Origin: JAXHUM01 sp034189325
Lineage (GTDB): Bacteria > Desulfobacterota > DSM-4660 > Desulfatiglandales > Desulfatiglandaceae
DNA: 64,000 bases
Reading direction: 5' to 3'
Assembly: GCA_034189325.1 (NCBI GenBank)
Contig: JAXHUM010000062.1
Span: 62,001-126,000 of the forward strand
The translations under genes were made by a program, and so were the position numbers. The notes below the pieces were generated by a model. The model had not been told where the DNA came from, searched no databases, and saw nothing but the letters and a program-made list of their open reading frames with translations. Below, one piece after another: positions 16,608 through 26,005 of this stretch. Numbering within the stretch: position 1 is the stretch's first letter; each line of letters begins with the position of its first letter.

Positions 16608-17963
16608 ATGGACAGAATAAATCTCGTATCTATTCGGACGATGATACTCATAGGAGCGCTTGTGCTGCTTTTGGGTTTTCTCAACTGTGGGGGAGGAGAA
16701 GACAAAGAAGTATCGATGGACAAGGAGAAGTTCTTTACCATGTACTTTCAGGCGGACTTGAGCCGCGCCATCGGCTTTGCCAATGCGCCCCGTGCCATTG
16801 CCATGGCCGACACAATTGATTTTCTCAATCAGAAGTTCGGCGGCCTTGCCGACGCCACAGGAGAGAAAAGGAAGTTCAGGCTTGAATGGTATGACGACCA
16901 GTATGACTTCTCACTGGCCCTTCCTAATCTTGAGCGTTGGGGCCAGAGAAAAAACTTTATTTATTTGGCTGCCTGTGCCCTCCCTTCAATGGTTCGAGAA
17001 AGGATGGCGGAACTGGAATGTGTGATGAGGAATTGTTCAGGAGGAGAAACACTTTTCTATCCGCCAGGCTGGATTATAGGAACAATTGCATTTCGTGCCT
17101 CTGAAATGGCCGGGGGCGTGAAATGGATAGTGGATACCTGGGACTTCAAAAAAATGGGTCGATCGCCGAGAATTGCGTTTTGCAGTTATGATACTGCCGG
17201 AGGACGAACCGCCATAAAGAAATCAGTTCAGAACTATGCCGAGAAACTGGGCGCTGAAGTCGTCGACGTGGCTTTCACTCCCCTGACGGTTGTGGATCCG
17301 GCTACCTGGCTGGCCCGGTTTAAGAGTAAAAAGGCCGATTGGGTTGTAGGGCTTGCAGTGGCCACGGCTATTGCTCCGCTGGTCAAAGAGAACCATATTG
17401 GCAATTATGGGCTCAAGTTTCTGAGCGAAGAAAGTGCTTTCGAAAGACAGGGAATAATGAAAATAGCCGGTGGACCAGAGGCGTGCGACGGAAAGTGGTT
17501 TGCCTGCATGAGCACCTACTATATCACCTCATTGGCAAAGGAAAAGCCCGACAGTCCTGCAGCGGAGCTCTATCGCTTCATGAAAGAGAGAAGGGGCGAT
17601 GCTGTGGATAACCAGGAGATGGGGTACACCGTTGGTGCCACGGATGTCCTTTTTATCTATGAACTCATTAAAGAGATTTTTGCCAAACGTCCCGATGTCA
17701 CATGGGAGAATCTTCATTCAAGGGATCTTATGACATTCCTTCTCGAGAATTGGGAGAATAAGAATCACTGGGATATGATGTATACGAGCGTGGGCCCGAC
17801 CAGGCGCAACGCCAAAAGAATGCGTATTGTAGGATCAAAAAACGGCTATGTCGTTCCTGTTACTGAGTGGTTTGACGAACCGGTGGATATGGTTACCCCA
17901 AAGCTCAAAGAGGTAGCCTTCTCTATGCCTACGACACCTCCGTTACCAAAAAAGGTCTATTAA
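16608..17963 (+). CDS. ABC substrate-binding lipoprotein, paralogue 1
   Basis: A 451-residue lipoprotein (lipobox LGFLNC, C27) of the periplasmic-binding-protein type used by Liv-like importers. It begins with the block FFTMYFQADLSRAIGFANAP shared by all three paralogues here. Shared downstream blocks are RLEWYDDQYDFSLALPNLERW, the ARFKSKKADW segment and the ending P.TPPLPKKVY. ATG at 16608 is chosen for AAAGGAGG 5 nt upstream; a GTG at 16530 directly after the LivM stop would add a non-signal leader. It is the most divergent of the three. Confidence 0.85.
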   Translation: MDRINLVSIRTMILIGALVLLLGFLNCGGGEDKEVSMDKEKFFTMYFQADLSRAIGFANAPRAIAMADTIDFLNQKFGGLADATGEKRKFRLEWYDDQYDFSLALPNLERWGQRKNFIYLAACALPSMVRERMAELECVMRNCSGGETLFYPPGWIIGTIAFRASEMAGGVKWIVDTWDFKKMGRSPRIAFCSYDTAGGRTAIKKSVQNYAEKLGAEVVDVAFTPLTVVDPATWLARFKSKKADWVVGLAVATAIAPLVKENHIGNYGLKFLSEESAFERQGIMKIAGGPEACDGKWFACMSTYYITSLAKEKPDSPAAELYRFMKERRGDAVDNQEMGYTVGATDVLFIYELIKEIFAKRPDVTWENLHSRDLMTFLLENWENKNHWDMMYTSVGPTRRNAKRMRIVGSKNGYVVPVTEWFDEPVDMVTPKLKEVAFSMPTTPPLPKKVY

Positions 17964-18076
17964 AGACCCCGCCGTTGTTTGATGGTAAAGCCTGACTCTT
18001 AGAATAGAGAGAGGAGAGCATTCTGGGATCATAGGGATCAAGCGTTTTGATTCGTCAGGGGGTAAACATGCTAATC

Positions 18077-18094
18077 GTAACACATATCTGTTAC
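18077..18094. promoter_or_regulatory. Inverted repeat GTAACA-N6-TGTTAC before paralogue 2
   Basis: GTAACA (18077-18082) and TGTTAC (18089-18094) form a perfect 6-bp inverted repeat with a 6-nt spacer, 19 nt before the start codon of the second binding protein. Its location suits a transcriptional or translational operator. A related palindrome occurs at 25130-25146. Confidence 0.4.
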
Positions 18095-18113
18095 ATGTGA
18101 TGGGGAGGATAAA

Positions 18114-19475
18114 ATGATAACGGAAGGAAAAGTGAAAAACCGGCGAAGTCTGTTAATGACACTGGCAATGGTAACGCTTCTCTTTGGGATGCTGGGCTGT
18201 GGGGGAGAAAAAGAAGAGGCAGTGACAGGGGAAAAGGAGAAGTTTTTTACCATTTACTTCTCAGCAGACCTCAGTCGTGCCATCGGTTTTGTTAATGCCC
18301 CTAGGGCCGTTGCTATGGCGGATACCATCGATTTTATTAATGAAAAATTTGGGGGCCTTGCCGACTCAACAGGGGAACTAAGAAAGTTCCGGCTCGAGTG
18401 GTACGATGACCAGTATGACTATTCCCTTGCCCTGCCCAATATTGAGCGATGGGGGAAGAGAAAAAACTTCATCTATTTCGCCTCCTGTATCCTGCCCTCC
18501 ATGGTTCGGGAGCGAATGGCGGAGCTAGAGGTGGTTCAAAAGAACTGTGGAGTCAGTGAGCCGCTGCTCTACCCTCCCGGCTGGATCTTCGGGTCTGAGC
18601 CCTTACGGGCTGCTGATGTGGCCACCATGACCAAATGGGTCTGTGATAACTGGGACTACAAGAAAATGGGTCGCCCTCCCAGGATCGTCCTTAACAGCTA
18701 TGATGTGGCATCGGGCCGTTATGCGATCCGGGAGTACATCCAGAAATGGATTAAGGATAACCTGGATTGTGAGATTGTTGACGTGGCCTTTAGTCCTCTC
18801 ATCATGGCTGATCCAGGCACCTGGCTGGCCCGGTTTAAGAGCAAGAAAGCGGACTGGATCATTGGACACCATATCGGTCCATCCTTAGGCCCAATGGTCA
18901 AAGAGAGCCATGCCGGGGGGTATGGGTTCAAATTCGCCACCACCGATGCCACCATTGAGAGACAAACCATACAAAAATTGGCAGGAGGAGCTGAGGCCTG
19001 TAACGGTAAATTATTTGCCGTTGGTCCTTTTGTCTATATTGATCAGGCTGCAAAAGAAAACCCCGGCACAGTCATAGCGGAGCTGTATGATTTTATCAAG
19101 AAGAGAAGGGGAGAGGCTGTGGACATGCAGCAGGTCGGTTATGCCATCGGTCCTAACGACGTCATCTTCATTTACGAGGCCCTGAAAGAGATCTTCGCCG
19201 GCAATAAGGACATTACCTGGGAGAACCTCCACTCAAGGCATATCTTGCAGCATGTCAACGACAACTGGAAGGACAAGAACCTGTGGAACCTGTGCCGGCT
19301 GAACTACAGCTCAACGCGCCGTGATCCTAAGCACATACGCATGGTTAGCATTGTTGATGGCGAACCGGTCTTCAGCAAAGAGTGGATCGAGGTGGTGGAC
19401 ACGCTGGAGCCTAAGTTCAAGACGCCGCCTTTTACAATGCCGACAACACCACCTGTGCCGAAGAAGGCCTATTAG
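18114..19475 (+). CDS. ABC substrate-binding lipoprotein, paralogue 2
   Basis: A 453-residue lipoprotein (LGC lipobox, C29) strongly similar along its length to the protein at 23457 and less so to that at 16608. Blocks include FFTIYFSADLSRAIGF, RLEWYDDQYDYSLALPNIERW, the VQKNCGVSEPLLYPPGWIF segment and P.TPPVPKKAY at the end. ATG follows GGGGAGGATAAA. A 150-bp gap with an inverted repeat separates it from paralogue 1, so it may be regulated separately. Two binding proteins for one permease pair suggest a wider or tuned ligand range. Confidence 0.86.
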   Translation: MITEGKVKNRRSLLMTLAMVTLLFGMLGCGGEKEEAVTGEKEKFFTIYFSADLSRAIGFVNAPRAVAMADTIDFINEKFGGLADSTGELRKFRLEWYDDQYDYSLALPNIERWGKRKNFIYFASCILPSMVRERMAELEVVQKNCGVSEPLLYPPGWIFGSEPLRAADVATMTKWVCDNWDYKKMGRPPRIVLNSYDVASGRYAIREYIQKWIKDNLDCEIVDVAFSPLIMADPGTWLARFKSKKADWIIGHHIGPSLGPMVKESHAGGYGFKFATTDATIERQTIQKLAGGAEACNGKLFAVGPFVYIDQAAKENPGTVIAELYDFIKKRRGEAVDMQQVGYAIGPNDVIFIYEALKEIFAGNKDITWENLHSRHILQHVNDNWKDKNLWNLCRLNYSSTRRDPKHIRMVSIVDGEPVFSKEWIEVVDTLEPKFKTPPFTMPTTPPVPKKAY

Positions 19476-19563
19476 GGGCCTGGAAGGAGATGTGCCATTT
19501 TTTATAATAGATAGCGCTTTGTCAAAGAAGATATTATCTGCGTTGGACTAACAGGGGGATGAT

Positions 19564-20340
19564 ATGGGGGATGGTCAATTTCTATTGCGTACGGAAGACA
19601 TAACGCTCTCCTTCGGCGGTGTGCAGGCACTTTCTGATGTGAACGTTGAGTTGAAGGCAGGGGATATCACCTCGCTGATTGGTCCAAACGGTGCGGGCAA
19701 GAGTTCCTTTTTGAATTGTCTCAGTGGGTTTTACCGTCCTCAAAGAGGGAGCGTCTATCTGAACGGAGAGGATATCACCCGCCTCCCTTCGTACAAGGTT
19801 GCCGAGATGGGAATAGGACGGACCTTCCAAGGAGTTCAGCTCTTTGAAGGTCTCACTGTCCAAGACAATATTATGGCAGGGAGACATATCCGGATGAAAA
19901 CGGGGATACTAGGGGCAGCCCTTTACTTCGGACCTTCCCGCGCGGAGGATATTCGTCACCGTAAGGTCGTGGAAGATATTATCGATTTTCTAGAGATAAA
20001 ACCGATCAGAAAGGCCCTCGTAGGCGCACTTCCTTTCGGTATGAAGAAAAAGGTTGATATGGCGCGGGCCCTTGCCCTGGAGCCGAAGATCCTGCTCCTA
20101 GATGAGCCTCTCACAGGAATGAGCCGCGATGATAAGGAAGATATGGCGAGATTTATCTATGACCTCCAAGAAGAGTGGAATATGACCGTTCTTGTTGTTG
20201 AGCATGATATGGGAGTGGTGATGGACATCTCCGACAAGGTGGTTGTGCTGGAGTATGGCCGTAAGATCGCCGAGGGTCTCCCAGAGGAAATCAGGCAAAA
20301 CGAACATGTGATCAAGGCCTATTTGGGTAAATCTCATTAA
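19564..20340 (+). CDS. LivG-type ABC ATPase
   Basis: A 258-residue ATPase. Walker A GPNGAGKSS (40-48), Q-loop region GRTFQGVQLF, Walker B ILLLDEPLTGMS and the switch His in VVEHDMG are present. The signature helix reads LPFGMKKKVDMARALA rather than the usual LSxGQ, a departure worth noting but still in the LivG-type context. ATG follows CAGGGGGATGAT. It is separated from the acyl-CoA ligase by 15 bp. Confidence 0.88.
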   Translation: MGDGQFLLRTEDITLSFGGVQALSDVNVELKAGDITSLIGPNGAGKSSFLNCLSGFYRPQRGSVYLNGEDITRLPSYKVAEMGIGRTFQGVQLFEGLTVQDNIMAGRHIRMKTGILGAALYFGPSRAEDIRHRKVVEDIIDFLEIKPIRKALVGALPFGMKKKVDMARALALEPKILLLDEPLTGMSRDDKEDMARFIYDLQEEWNMTVLVVEHDMGVVMDISDKVVVLEYGRKIAEGLPEEIRQNEHVIKAYLGKSH

Positions 20341-20355
20341 GGAGGCGACGCGACA

Positions 20356-22254
20356 ATGGAACTTGACACCATCCCTAAGCTCTTGAAGCATCAATATGAG
20401 ATCCGCCCCGATATAGCAGCCATTCGTGACAAGGATTACGGGATCTGGAATGAGTACACCTGGAGGGATACGTACAATAACGTAAAGTGGTTCTCTCTTG
20501 GCTTGATCAGCCTCGGCCTTCAACCTGGAGAACGAGGATCTATTGTGGGTGATCCCGACCCGGAACTCTTCTGGGCCCAGTGGGCCATCCAGGCGGCTCG
20601 CGGAATAGCGGTTGTCATGTTTACGGATGTTCTCGGGCCGGAAGTCCAATACTACGTAACACACTCTGACAGCCGTTTTATCATAGCCAGGGACCAGGAA
20701 CAGGTGGATAAAGTTATCTCCATTTGGGATGAGCTTGCAGGCGTGGAAAAGGTTATCTACTGGTATTACAAGGGAATGACGAAATATGATGACACCTATT
20801 TAATGAGGTATGACGAAGTACAGAGACTGGGCAGGAAATACGAAGAGGAACACCCGGGATCATTTGAAAAGATTATCGCCGAGGGCGAGGGCAAGGACAT
20901 CTCCAATTTCTTCTATACTTCAGGTACGACGGGTCTCCCAAAGGGGGGTATGTTGACTCATATCGGCCTGATAAAAAATACTCAAAAGATACTGGGGGTC
21001 TTAGGTGGAAATCCCCTGAATGAAAAAGATGATATTTTGTGCTACCTACCCCCTGCATGGTTTGCCGAGCCTGTTTACGGTTCAATCCCCCACCTTCTGA
21101 CAGGAGCTAAACTCAATATTCCCGAGGAGCCCGAGACGGTTTTCAATGACATGAGGGAAATTGCCCCTGTCATGATTTTGGGTGGACCTAAGCAGTGGGA
21201 AGGGTGGGTCTCTATGATCGAGGCCGGAATCGAGAATGCAGGTCTTCTTGAAAAATTCATCTATAAAGTCTTTAGACCAATTGCCATGAAAAGGGCAAAC
21301 GCTGTAATCGAGAAGAAGGAAATGGGCTTGGGATGGAATGTGCTTTGGCATATCGGAAACGTTCTAATTTTTCATGGGATCCGTGATCGCATAGGAATGA
21401 CGCGGGCAAGACTCTGTAATACCGGCGCCTTTGTCCTGGCTCCGGAGAGTTTCGCCTTTCTCACCGGTCTGGGCATAGGCCTGAGACAGGGTTATGGGGC
21501 CACCGAGGGTGGATTGGTCACAGCGCACACGCTGGATGATATCACTCCTGATACTTGCGGGTCCATATTACCTGGGGTTGAAGTTAGAATCACTGATGAA
21601 GGGGAGATCGTTTGGAGAAGTGATCTGGTGTTTTCCGGGTATCACAAAAACCCGGAAGCCACGGAAAAGGTGCTACGAGACGGATGGTATCACAGTGGTG
21701 ATTCCGGTTATGTCAACGAGAATAATCACCTGGTCTTCCTTGACAGGCTTTCAGAGATGAGAGAACTTCGGGGAGGAGAGAAGTTTGCCCCTCAATATAT
21801 TGAGTCTCGGTTCCGTTTCAGCCATTATATCAAGGACGCTATATCTATCGGCAACAGGGATACCGACTATGTGTCGGCAATCATAAACATCGATTATGAC
21901 AATGTCGGGCGTTGGGCCGAAAAAAAGGGAATTACATACACGACTTTTACGGACCTATCGCAAAGAAGGGAGGTAGGCGATCTTATGAAGCGACAGGTGG
22001 ATCGAGTGAACGGACAATTGCCTCACGAAACCAGGATAAAGAAGTATGTCCTCCTCCACAAAGAATTTGATGCGGATGAGGCCGAGTTGACCAGGACAAG
22101 GAAATTGAAGAGAAGCATTGTAGAGGAAAAATACGCCTCGCTTATAGACGCCATTTATGGTGAGCAAAATATCTGCACCGTAGAGACTGAATTCACTTAT
22201 GAAGATGGAAGAAAAGGGAAGATTTCGGCGGACGTCAATATTTACGAGGCATAG
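20356..22254 (+). CDS. AMP-forming acyl-CoA synthetase (ANL superfamily)
   Basis: A 632-residue adenylate-forming ligase. The AMP-binding core TSGTTGLPKGG spans residues 188-198, GYGATEGG starts at 379, and a GWYHSGDSGYVNEN block is followed by the hinge LDRLSEMRELRGGEKFAP. The usual DRxKDLIKxxGGE hinge is altered but the Asp-Arg is kept. Length and layout resemble long-chain or aryl acyl-CoA ligases. It lies between the two importer ATPase genes with ribosome-binding site TTAAGGAGGCGA, which implies coupling of uptake to CoA activation. Substrate not predictable here. Confidence 0.88.
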   Translation: MELDTIPKLLKHQYEIRPDIAAIRDKDYGIWNEYTWRDTYNNVKWFSLGLISLGLQPGERGSIVGDPDPELFWAQWAIQAARGIAVVMFTDVLGPEVQYYVTHSDSRFIIARDQEQVDKVISIWDELAGVEKVIYWYYKGMTKYDDTYLMRYDEVQRLGRKYEEEHPGSFEKIIAEGEGKDISNFFYTSGTTGLPKGGMLTHIGLIKNTQKILGVLGGNPLNEKDDILCYLPPAWFAEPVYGSIPHLLTGAKLNIPEEPETVFNDMREIAPVMILGGPKQWEGWVSMIEAGIENAGLLEKFIYKVFRPIAMKRANAVIEKKEMGLGWNVLWHIGNVLIFHGIRDRIGMTRARLCNTGAFVLAPESFAFLTGLGIGLRQGYGATEGGLVTAHTLDDITPDTCGSILPGVEVRITDEGEIVWRSDLVFSGYHKNPEATEKVLRDGWYHSGDSGYVNENNHLVFLDRLSEMRELRGGEKFAPQYIESRFRFSHYIKDAISIGNRDTDYVSAIINIDYDNVGRWAEKKGITYTTFTDLSQRREVGDLMKRQVDRVNGQLPHETRIKKYVLLHKEFDADEAELTRTRKLKRSIVEEKYASLIDAIYGEQNICTVETEFTYEDGRKGKISADVNIYEA

Positions 22255-22269
22255 AGAGGAGGGAGGTAG

Positions 22270-23064
22270 ATGCTTCAGGTGAATAATATCGAGGTTGATT
22301 ATCACCGCGTTATGCTGGCCTTGCGGGGAGTGACTCTTGAGGTTGCTGATGGAACGCTTGTTGCCCTTCTTGGGGCGAACGGTGCGGGAAAGAGCACAAC
22401 TCTGAAGGCCGTATCCGGCTTGCTCTACAGTGAAGTGGGAAGGGTCAGCAGGGGCAACATCCAATGGGACGGCCAAGAGATCCACCATCTGGGACCGGAA
22501 GCTATCGCCAGGATGGGAATTATTCAGGTGCTGGAGGGGAGGAGGGTCTTACAGCATCTCAGCATCGAGGAGAACCTCTTGGCGGCCGGGTATATTCTCG
22601 ATGATCGAAAGAACCTCAAACAGGGCATTGAACATATCTATAGCTACTTTCCCCGCCTGAAGGTGCTTCGTCACAAGGCGGCAGGGTATGTTTCAGGGGG
22701 GGAACAGCAAATGATGGTGATGGGACGAGCACTTGTCGCGCAGCCGAAGCTTATGATGCTTGATGAACCATCATTGGGCCTGAGCCCTATCTTAGTGGAA
22801 GAGATCTTCGAGATTGTCAAGAGAATCAACAGCGAGGAAAAGACCTCTATTCTGCTGGTCGAACAGAACGCCTCCATCGCCTTAGAACTGGCGTCCTACG
22901 GGTATGTTATGGAGATGGGGAAGGTAGTGCTCGATGGCCCTTCCGATGAACTAATGGAAAATCAAGATGTTAAGGAATTTTACCTGGGCTTTGGGAGAGG
23001 AGGAGAAAAACGGAACTATAGAGACATAAAACACTATAAAAGAAGAAAAAGATGGCTTGGGTAG
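22270..23064 (+). CDS. LivF-type ABC ATPase
   Basis: A 264-residue ATPase with Walker A GANGAGKST (35-43), VLEGRRVLQHLSIEENL (Q-loop region), intact signature VSGGEQQMMVMGRAL, Walker B LMMLDEPSLGLSP and VEQN. A basic tail of about 20 residues (KRNYRDIKHYKRRKRWLG) extends past the normal LivF end. ATG follows GAGGAGGGAGGTAG. With the LivG-type protein it makes the heterodimeric motor of the importer. Confidence 0.9.
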   Translation: MLQVNNIEVDYHRVMLALRGVTLEVADGTLVALLGANGAGKSTTLKAVSGLLYSEVGRVSRGNIQWDGQEIHHLGPEAIARMGIIQVLEGRRVLQHLSIEENLLAAGYILDDRKNLKQGIEHIYSYFPRLKVLRHKAAGYVSGGEQQMMVMGRALVAQPKLMMLDEPSLGLSPILVEEIFEIVKRINSEEKTSILLVEQNASIALELASYGYVMEMGKVVLDGPSDELMENQDVKEFYLGFGRGGEKRNYRDIKHYKRRKRWLG

Positions 23065-23456
23065 AAGGGGTCATCAGGGAAACGATCTCTAAAACGATTG
23101 AATTATCAATGCTCTGCATCTCACGATAAAGAAGTTCCTGCCTGTATGATGATTGATCCATTTATGAATTTTGATTTTACTTGAGAAATGATGAACTAGA
23201 TAAGTACCCTAAAAATCAAAATTCTAGAAAATCAATCAACTGTTCTTCACTGTCAATTCAGATAGCTCATTAGGAAGTAACATGACCTTCTCATTCACAT
23301 TTTATGAGTAGTCCATGGCAAAAGCATTTGGCCGGTCTTCCATTCGAAGGTTCCTCTGTTGGGACTGATAATATTCTCATTTGGGCGTTCTGGCAAGATC
23401 TCAACAGGCGGAATCAAATCACCAACCTCTGGCTCATGGGCCGGATAAGGAGGGGC
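23065..23456. other. Intergenic region, no gene seen
   Basis: An AT-rich 392-bp stretch between the LivF-type gene and the third binding protein. It contains a GTAACA half-site near 23277 but no convincing ORF, RNA or hairpin. It separates the third binding-protein gene from the operon and probably holds its promoter. Confidence 0.5.
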
Positions 23457-24845
23457 ATGATGGATGTGAGACAACATCGTTTAAGAAGAAAAAGGGGAGA
23501 AATAAAAAACCGGAAAATCTTTTTCATACTGCCTGCAATGATAACGCTTCTCTTCGGATTGCTAAGCTGCGGAGGAGAAAGGCAAGAGGCAGCGGAGGGA
23601 GAAAAAGGCAAATTCTTCACCATTTATTTCTCTGCAGATCTCAGTCGCGCCCTCGGCTTTCTCAACGCCCCGCGCGCAGTAACTATGTCGGACACCATTG
23701 ATTTTATCAATCAGAAATTCGGAGGCCTTGCCGATTCAACCGGGGAAATAAGAAAGTTTCGGCTCGAATGGTACGATGATCAGTATGACTATTCCCTCGC
23801 TCTACCCAATATTGAACGGTGGGCAAAGAGAAAAAACTTCATCTACTTCGCCTCATGCATCTTGCCCTCCATGATTCGAGAACGAATGGCGGAACTTGAA
23901 GTTGTTCAAAAGAATTGCGGGGTGAACGAGCCGCTGCTCTATCCTCCCGGCTGGATCTTTGGCTCTGAGCCCTTACGAGCCGGTGATGTTGTCACAATGA
24001 CCAAGTGGGTCTGCGATAACTGGGATTATAAAAAGATGGGGCGCCCGCCTCGAATCGTCCTGAGCAGTTATGATGTGGCATCAGGCCGTTATGCCATCCG
24101 TGATTACATCCAGAACTGGATCAAGGATAACTTGGATTGTGAAATTGTGGATGTGGGTTTTACACCCCTCATAACGGTTGACCCCGGCACATATTTGGCT
24201 CGCTGGAAGGCCAAGAAAGCCGACTGGATCATCGGGCACCATATCGCCACTTCGCATGGCCCAATGGTCAAGGAGAATCATACAGGGGGATATGGATTCA
24301 AGTTTGCTTCGACTGATGCAGCGTTAGAGCAGCAGGCAATAAATAAGATTGCCGGTGGAGGGGAGGCCTGCAACGGCACGTGGTTTTCGGCCGGACCTTT
24401 TGTCTTCCTCGAGCAGGTCGCGAAAGACAAGCCAAACAGTATTACGGCAGAGCTGTATCGCTTTATTCTAGAAAGACGGGGGGAAGCGGTGCACATGCAG
24501 CAGATCGGTTTTGCTATTGGTTGTGCGGACGTCCTATTTATCTATGAAGCCCTGAAAGAAATCTTTGCCGCCAATAAGGACATCACCTGGGAAAATCTAC
24601 ACTCGCGTCACATTGTCAAGCATATCAACGATAATTGGTCCGATAAGAACCTTTGGGACCTGGGCCGAGTCAACTACAGCTCAACGCGCCGTGATCCAAA
24701 GTATATTCGCATGATTAGTGTTGTTAATGGTAAGCCTGTCTTCAGCAAGGAGTGGATCGAAGTAATTGACATGTTAGAGCCGAAGTTCAAGACCCCTCCC
24801 TTTGCAATGCCGACCACACCCCCTGTGCCTAAGAAGGCCTCGTAA
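23457..24845 (+). CDS. ABC substrate-binding lipoprotein, paralogue 3
   Basis: A 462-residue lipoprotein (LLSC lipobox, C38) nearly collinear with paralogue 2 and sharing most of its blocks, including FFTIYFSADLSRALGF, VQKNCGVNEPLLYPPGWIF and P.TPPVPKKAS. Start ATG 23457 is chosen for AAGGAGG 3-4 nt upstream; the frame is open further 5' but without signal-peptide character. The basic leader before the hydrophobic stretch is longer than in the others. Likely arose by recent duplication of paralogue 2. Confidence 0.86.
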   Translation: MMDVRQHRLRRKRGEIKNRKIFFILPAMITLLFGLLSCGGERQEAAEGEKGKFFTIYFSADLSRALGFLNAPRAVTMSDTIDFINQKFGGLADSTGEIRKFRLEWYDDQYDYSLALPNIERWAKRKNFIYFASCILPSMIRERMAELEVVQKNCGVNEPLLYPPGWIFGSEPLRAGDVVTMTKWVCDNWDYKKMGRPPRIVLSSYDVASGRYAIRDYIQNWIKDNLDCEIVDVGFTPLITVDPGTYLARWKAKKADWIIGHHIATSHGPMVKENHTGGYGFKFASTDAALEQQAINKIAGGGEACNGTWFSAGPFVFLEQVAKDKPNSITAELYRFILERRGEAVHMQQIGFAIGCADVLFIYEALKEIFAANKDITWENLHSRHIVKHINDNWSDKNLWDLGRVNYSSTRRDPKYIRMISVVNGKPVFSKEWIEVIDMLEPKFKTPPFAMPTTPPVPKKAS

Positions 24846-24858
24846 GGCTCCGAAACAA

Positions 24859-24891
24859 GAGGCGCTGTCTCTCCTACCTAGACGGCGCCTC
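24859..24891 (+). terminator. Strong 12-bp hairpin after the Liv-type operon
   Basis: GAGGCGC-T-GTCT (24859-24870) pairs with AGAC-G-GCGCCTC (24880-24891), a 12-bp stem with one G-U pair and a 9-nt loop, 14 bp after the last stop codon. The downstream run is CAAAAACG rather than T, so it is not a textbook intrinsic terminator, but position and strength fit a transcript end. Confidence 0.5.
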
Positions 24892-25129
24892 AAAAACGTT
24901 TGACCTCAAGAGATCTGGTATCCCGGTGCCTGGTTTTCACACGCCTTTCAGAAGCAAAATACCTTTTCAGAGAGCCGGCTCCGTCTCTCCTCACAAACGA
25001 CCCTTAAAGAATCACTGACAGATCAGCTGAAAAAAAGAGCCGTCGCATAATCCAGGAATACTATCCTAAAGACCTGAATTCTCTCCAGGCTTTCGTTCAT
25101 GTGAAAGCTGAAAATCCCCTTTACAACAA

Positions 25130-25146
25130 TGTAACAATATGTTACA
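25130..25146. promoter_or_regulatory. 17-bp palindrome TGTAACA-N3-TGTTACA
   Basis: TGTAACA (25130-25136), spacer ATA, TGTTACA (25140-25146): perfect 7-bp arms, 48 bp upstream of the zinc-ribbon gene start. This looks like a homodimer operator. The regulator is unknown. The motif core GTAACA/TGTTAC recurs at 18077 and, as direct repeats, at 39535-39550. The rest of 24892-25194 shows nothing else. Confidence 0.45.
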
Positions 25147-25194
25147 GGACGTTTCGTAGGTTAGGTAATCTAATCATTTAACAGGCAAAATATT

Positions 25195-25500
25195 GTGTCA
25201 GGAAAAGTTATTCGTGTCCGTGAAGAGGCCTATGCCCGATTGATGGAAGTCAGCAAGGCCTACGGCTTGACCCTACCGCAGGCTGCCAATCTTCTCATCT
25301 TGGGCAGTGTGGGCCCGAGAGGAAATGGAAAAAAGACCGAGGAGGCTGTTCCCTACAAGGGCCCTGGTATTCCCCAGACAGAGCGGCTCAAATGCCCGCA
25401 GTGCAGCGAAGATCTTGGACTCATCAGCAGCGGCCCCGGACTCTACATGTTGCATTGCCCGAAATGCTCTAAAGCAACTCAATGTGAAGGGCGCACCTAG
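25195..25500 (+). CDS. Small zinc-ribbon protein
   Basis: A 101-residue protein starting at GTG. The N-terminus (VRVREEAYARLMEVSKAYGLTLPQAANLLI) resembles a short helical or ribbon-helix-helix-like segment; this is inference. The C-terminus holds a two-knuckle zinc ribbon, CPQC near 68-71 and CPKC near 90-93. No strong ribosome-binding site precedes the GTG. A palindromic operator lies 48 bp upstream. It could be a small DNA-binding regulator, perhaps autoregulated. No family name recognised. Confidence 0.6.
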   Translation: MSGKVIRVREEAYARLMEVSKAYGLTLPQAANLLILGSVGPRGNGKKTEEAVPYKGPGIPQTERLKCPQCSEDLGLISSGPGLYMLHCPKCSKATQCEGRT

Positions 25501-25796
25501 TCTCCCTCCAAACGAGCAAAACAGATCCTCAGGTGAGAAAGTCTATGTAGATGCATCGGGAGGGCATGAGGAATAGAGCATTCGGCTTAACCATGATAAT
25601 CGCATGTCTTATTCATCAACCTTCAGGCTGTCATTAGCTTTACCGATACTCATATACAGAGATCTATATGGTCTGGAGAATGCCGCTGATTCCAAGACTG
25701 TTGCACCCATCTATCATTACTCTTCATACGGGTTTTAAAGGCCCAGGGTTATTTCTTCAGGCGTCCAAAACCCAGTCCTGTTTAACATTACAATAA

Positions 25797-25871
25797 AAGG
25801 AAGGAGGTGATTTTGGAAAAGCGGCTGTAGTAATGAAGGTGCCCATAGGTGTCGGGGTAGGCCGAACCTGA
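25797..25871 (+). other. Strong Shine-Dalgarno with tiny ORFs
   Basis: AAGGAAGGAGGTGAT is a near-complete anti-16S match. It is followed by a 5-codon TTG frame (25813-25830, MEKRL) and at once by a 12-codon ATG frame (25833-25871, MKVPIGVGVGRT). Such a perfect site in otherwise empty DNA (25501-26005) suggests a leader peptide or the remnant of a lost gene. Confidence 0.3.
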
Positions 25872-26005
25872 ACTTGAGAACAGGTCCCATATGTTCTCTT
25901 CATTGATGCTCGGTTTAAAAGATAATTCTAGCCAGGCAAGTACTCATATATTCAGAGGATTGAACATCAAGCCACACCCTGATATTGGATAAGGAGGAAA
26001 AAGCA

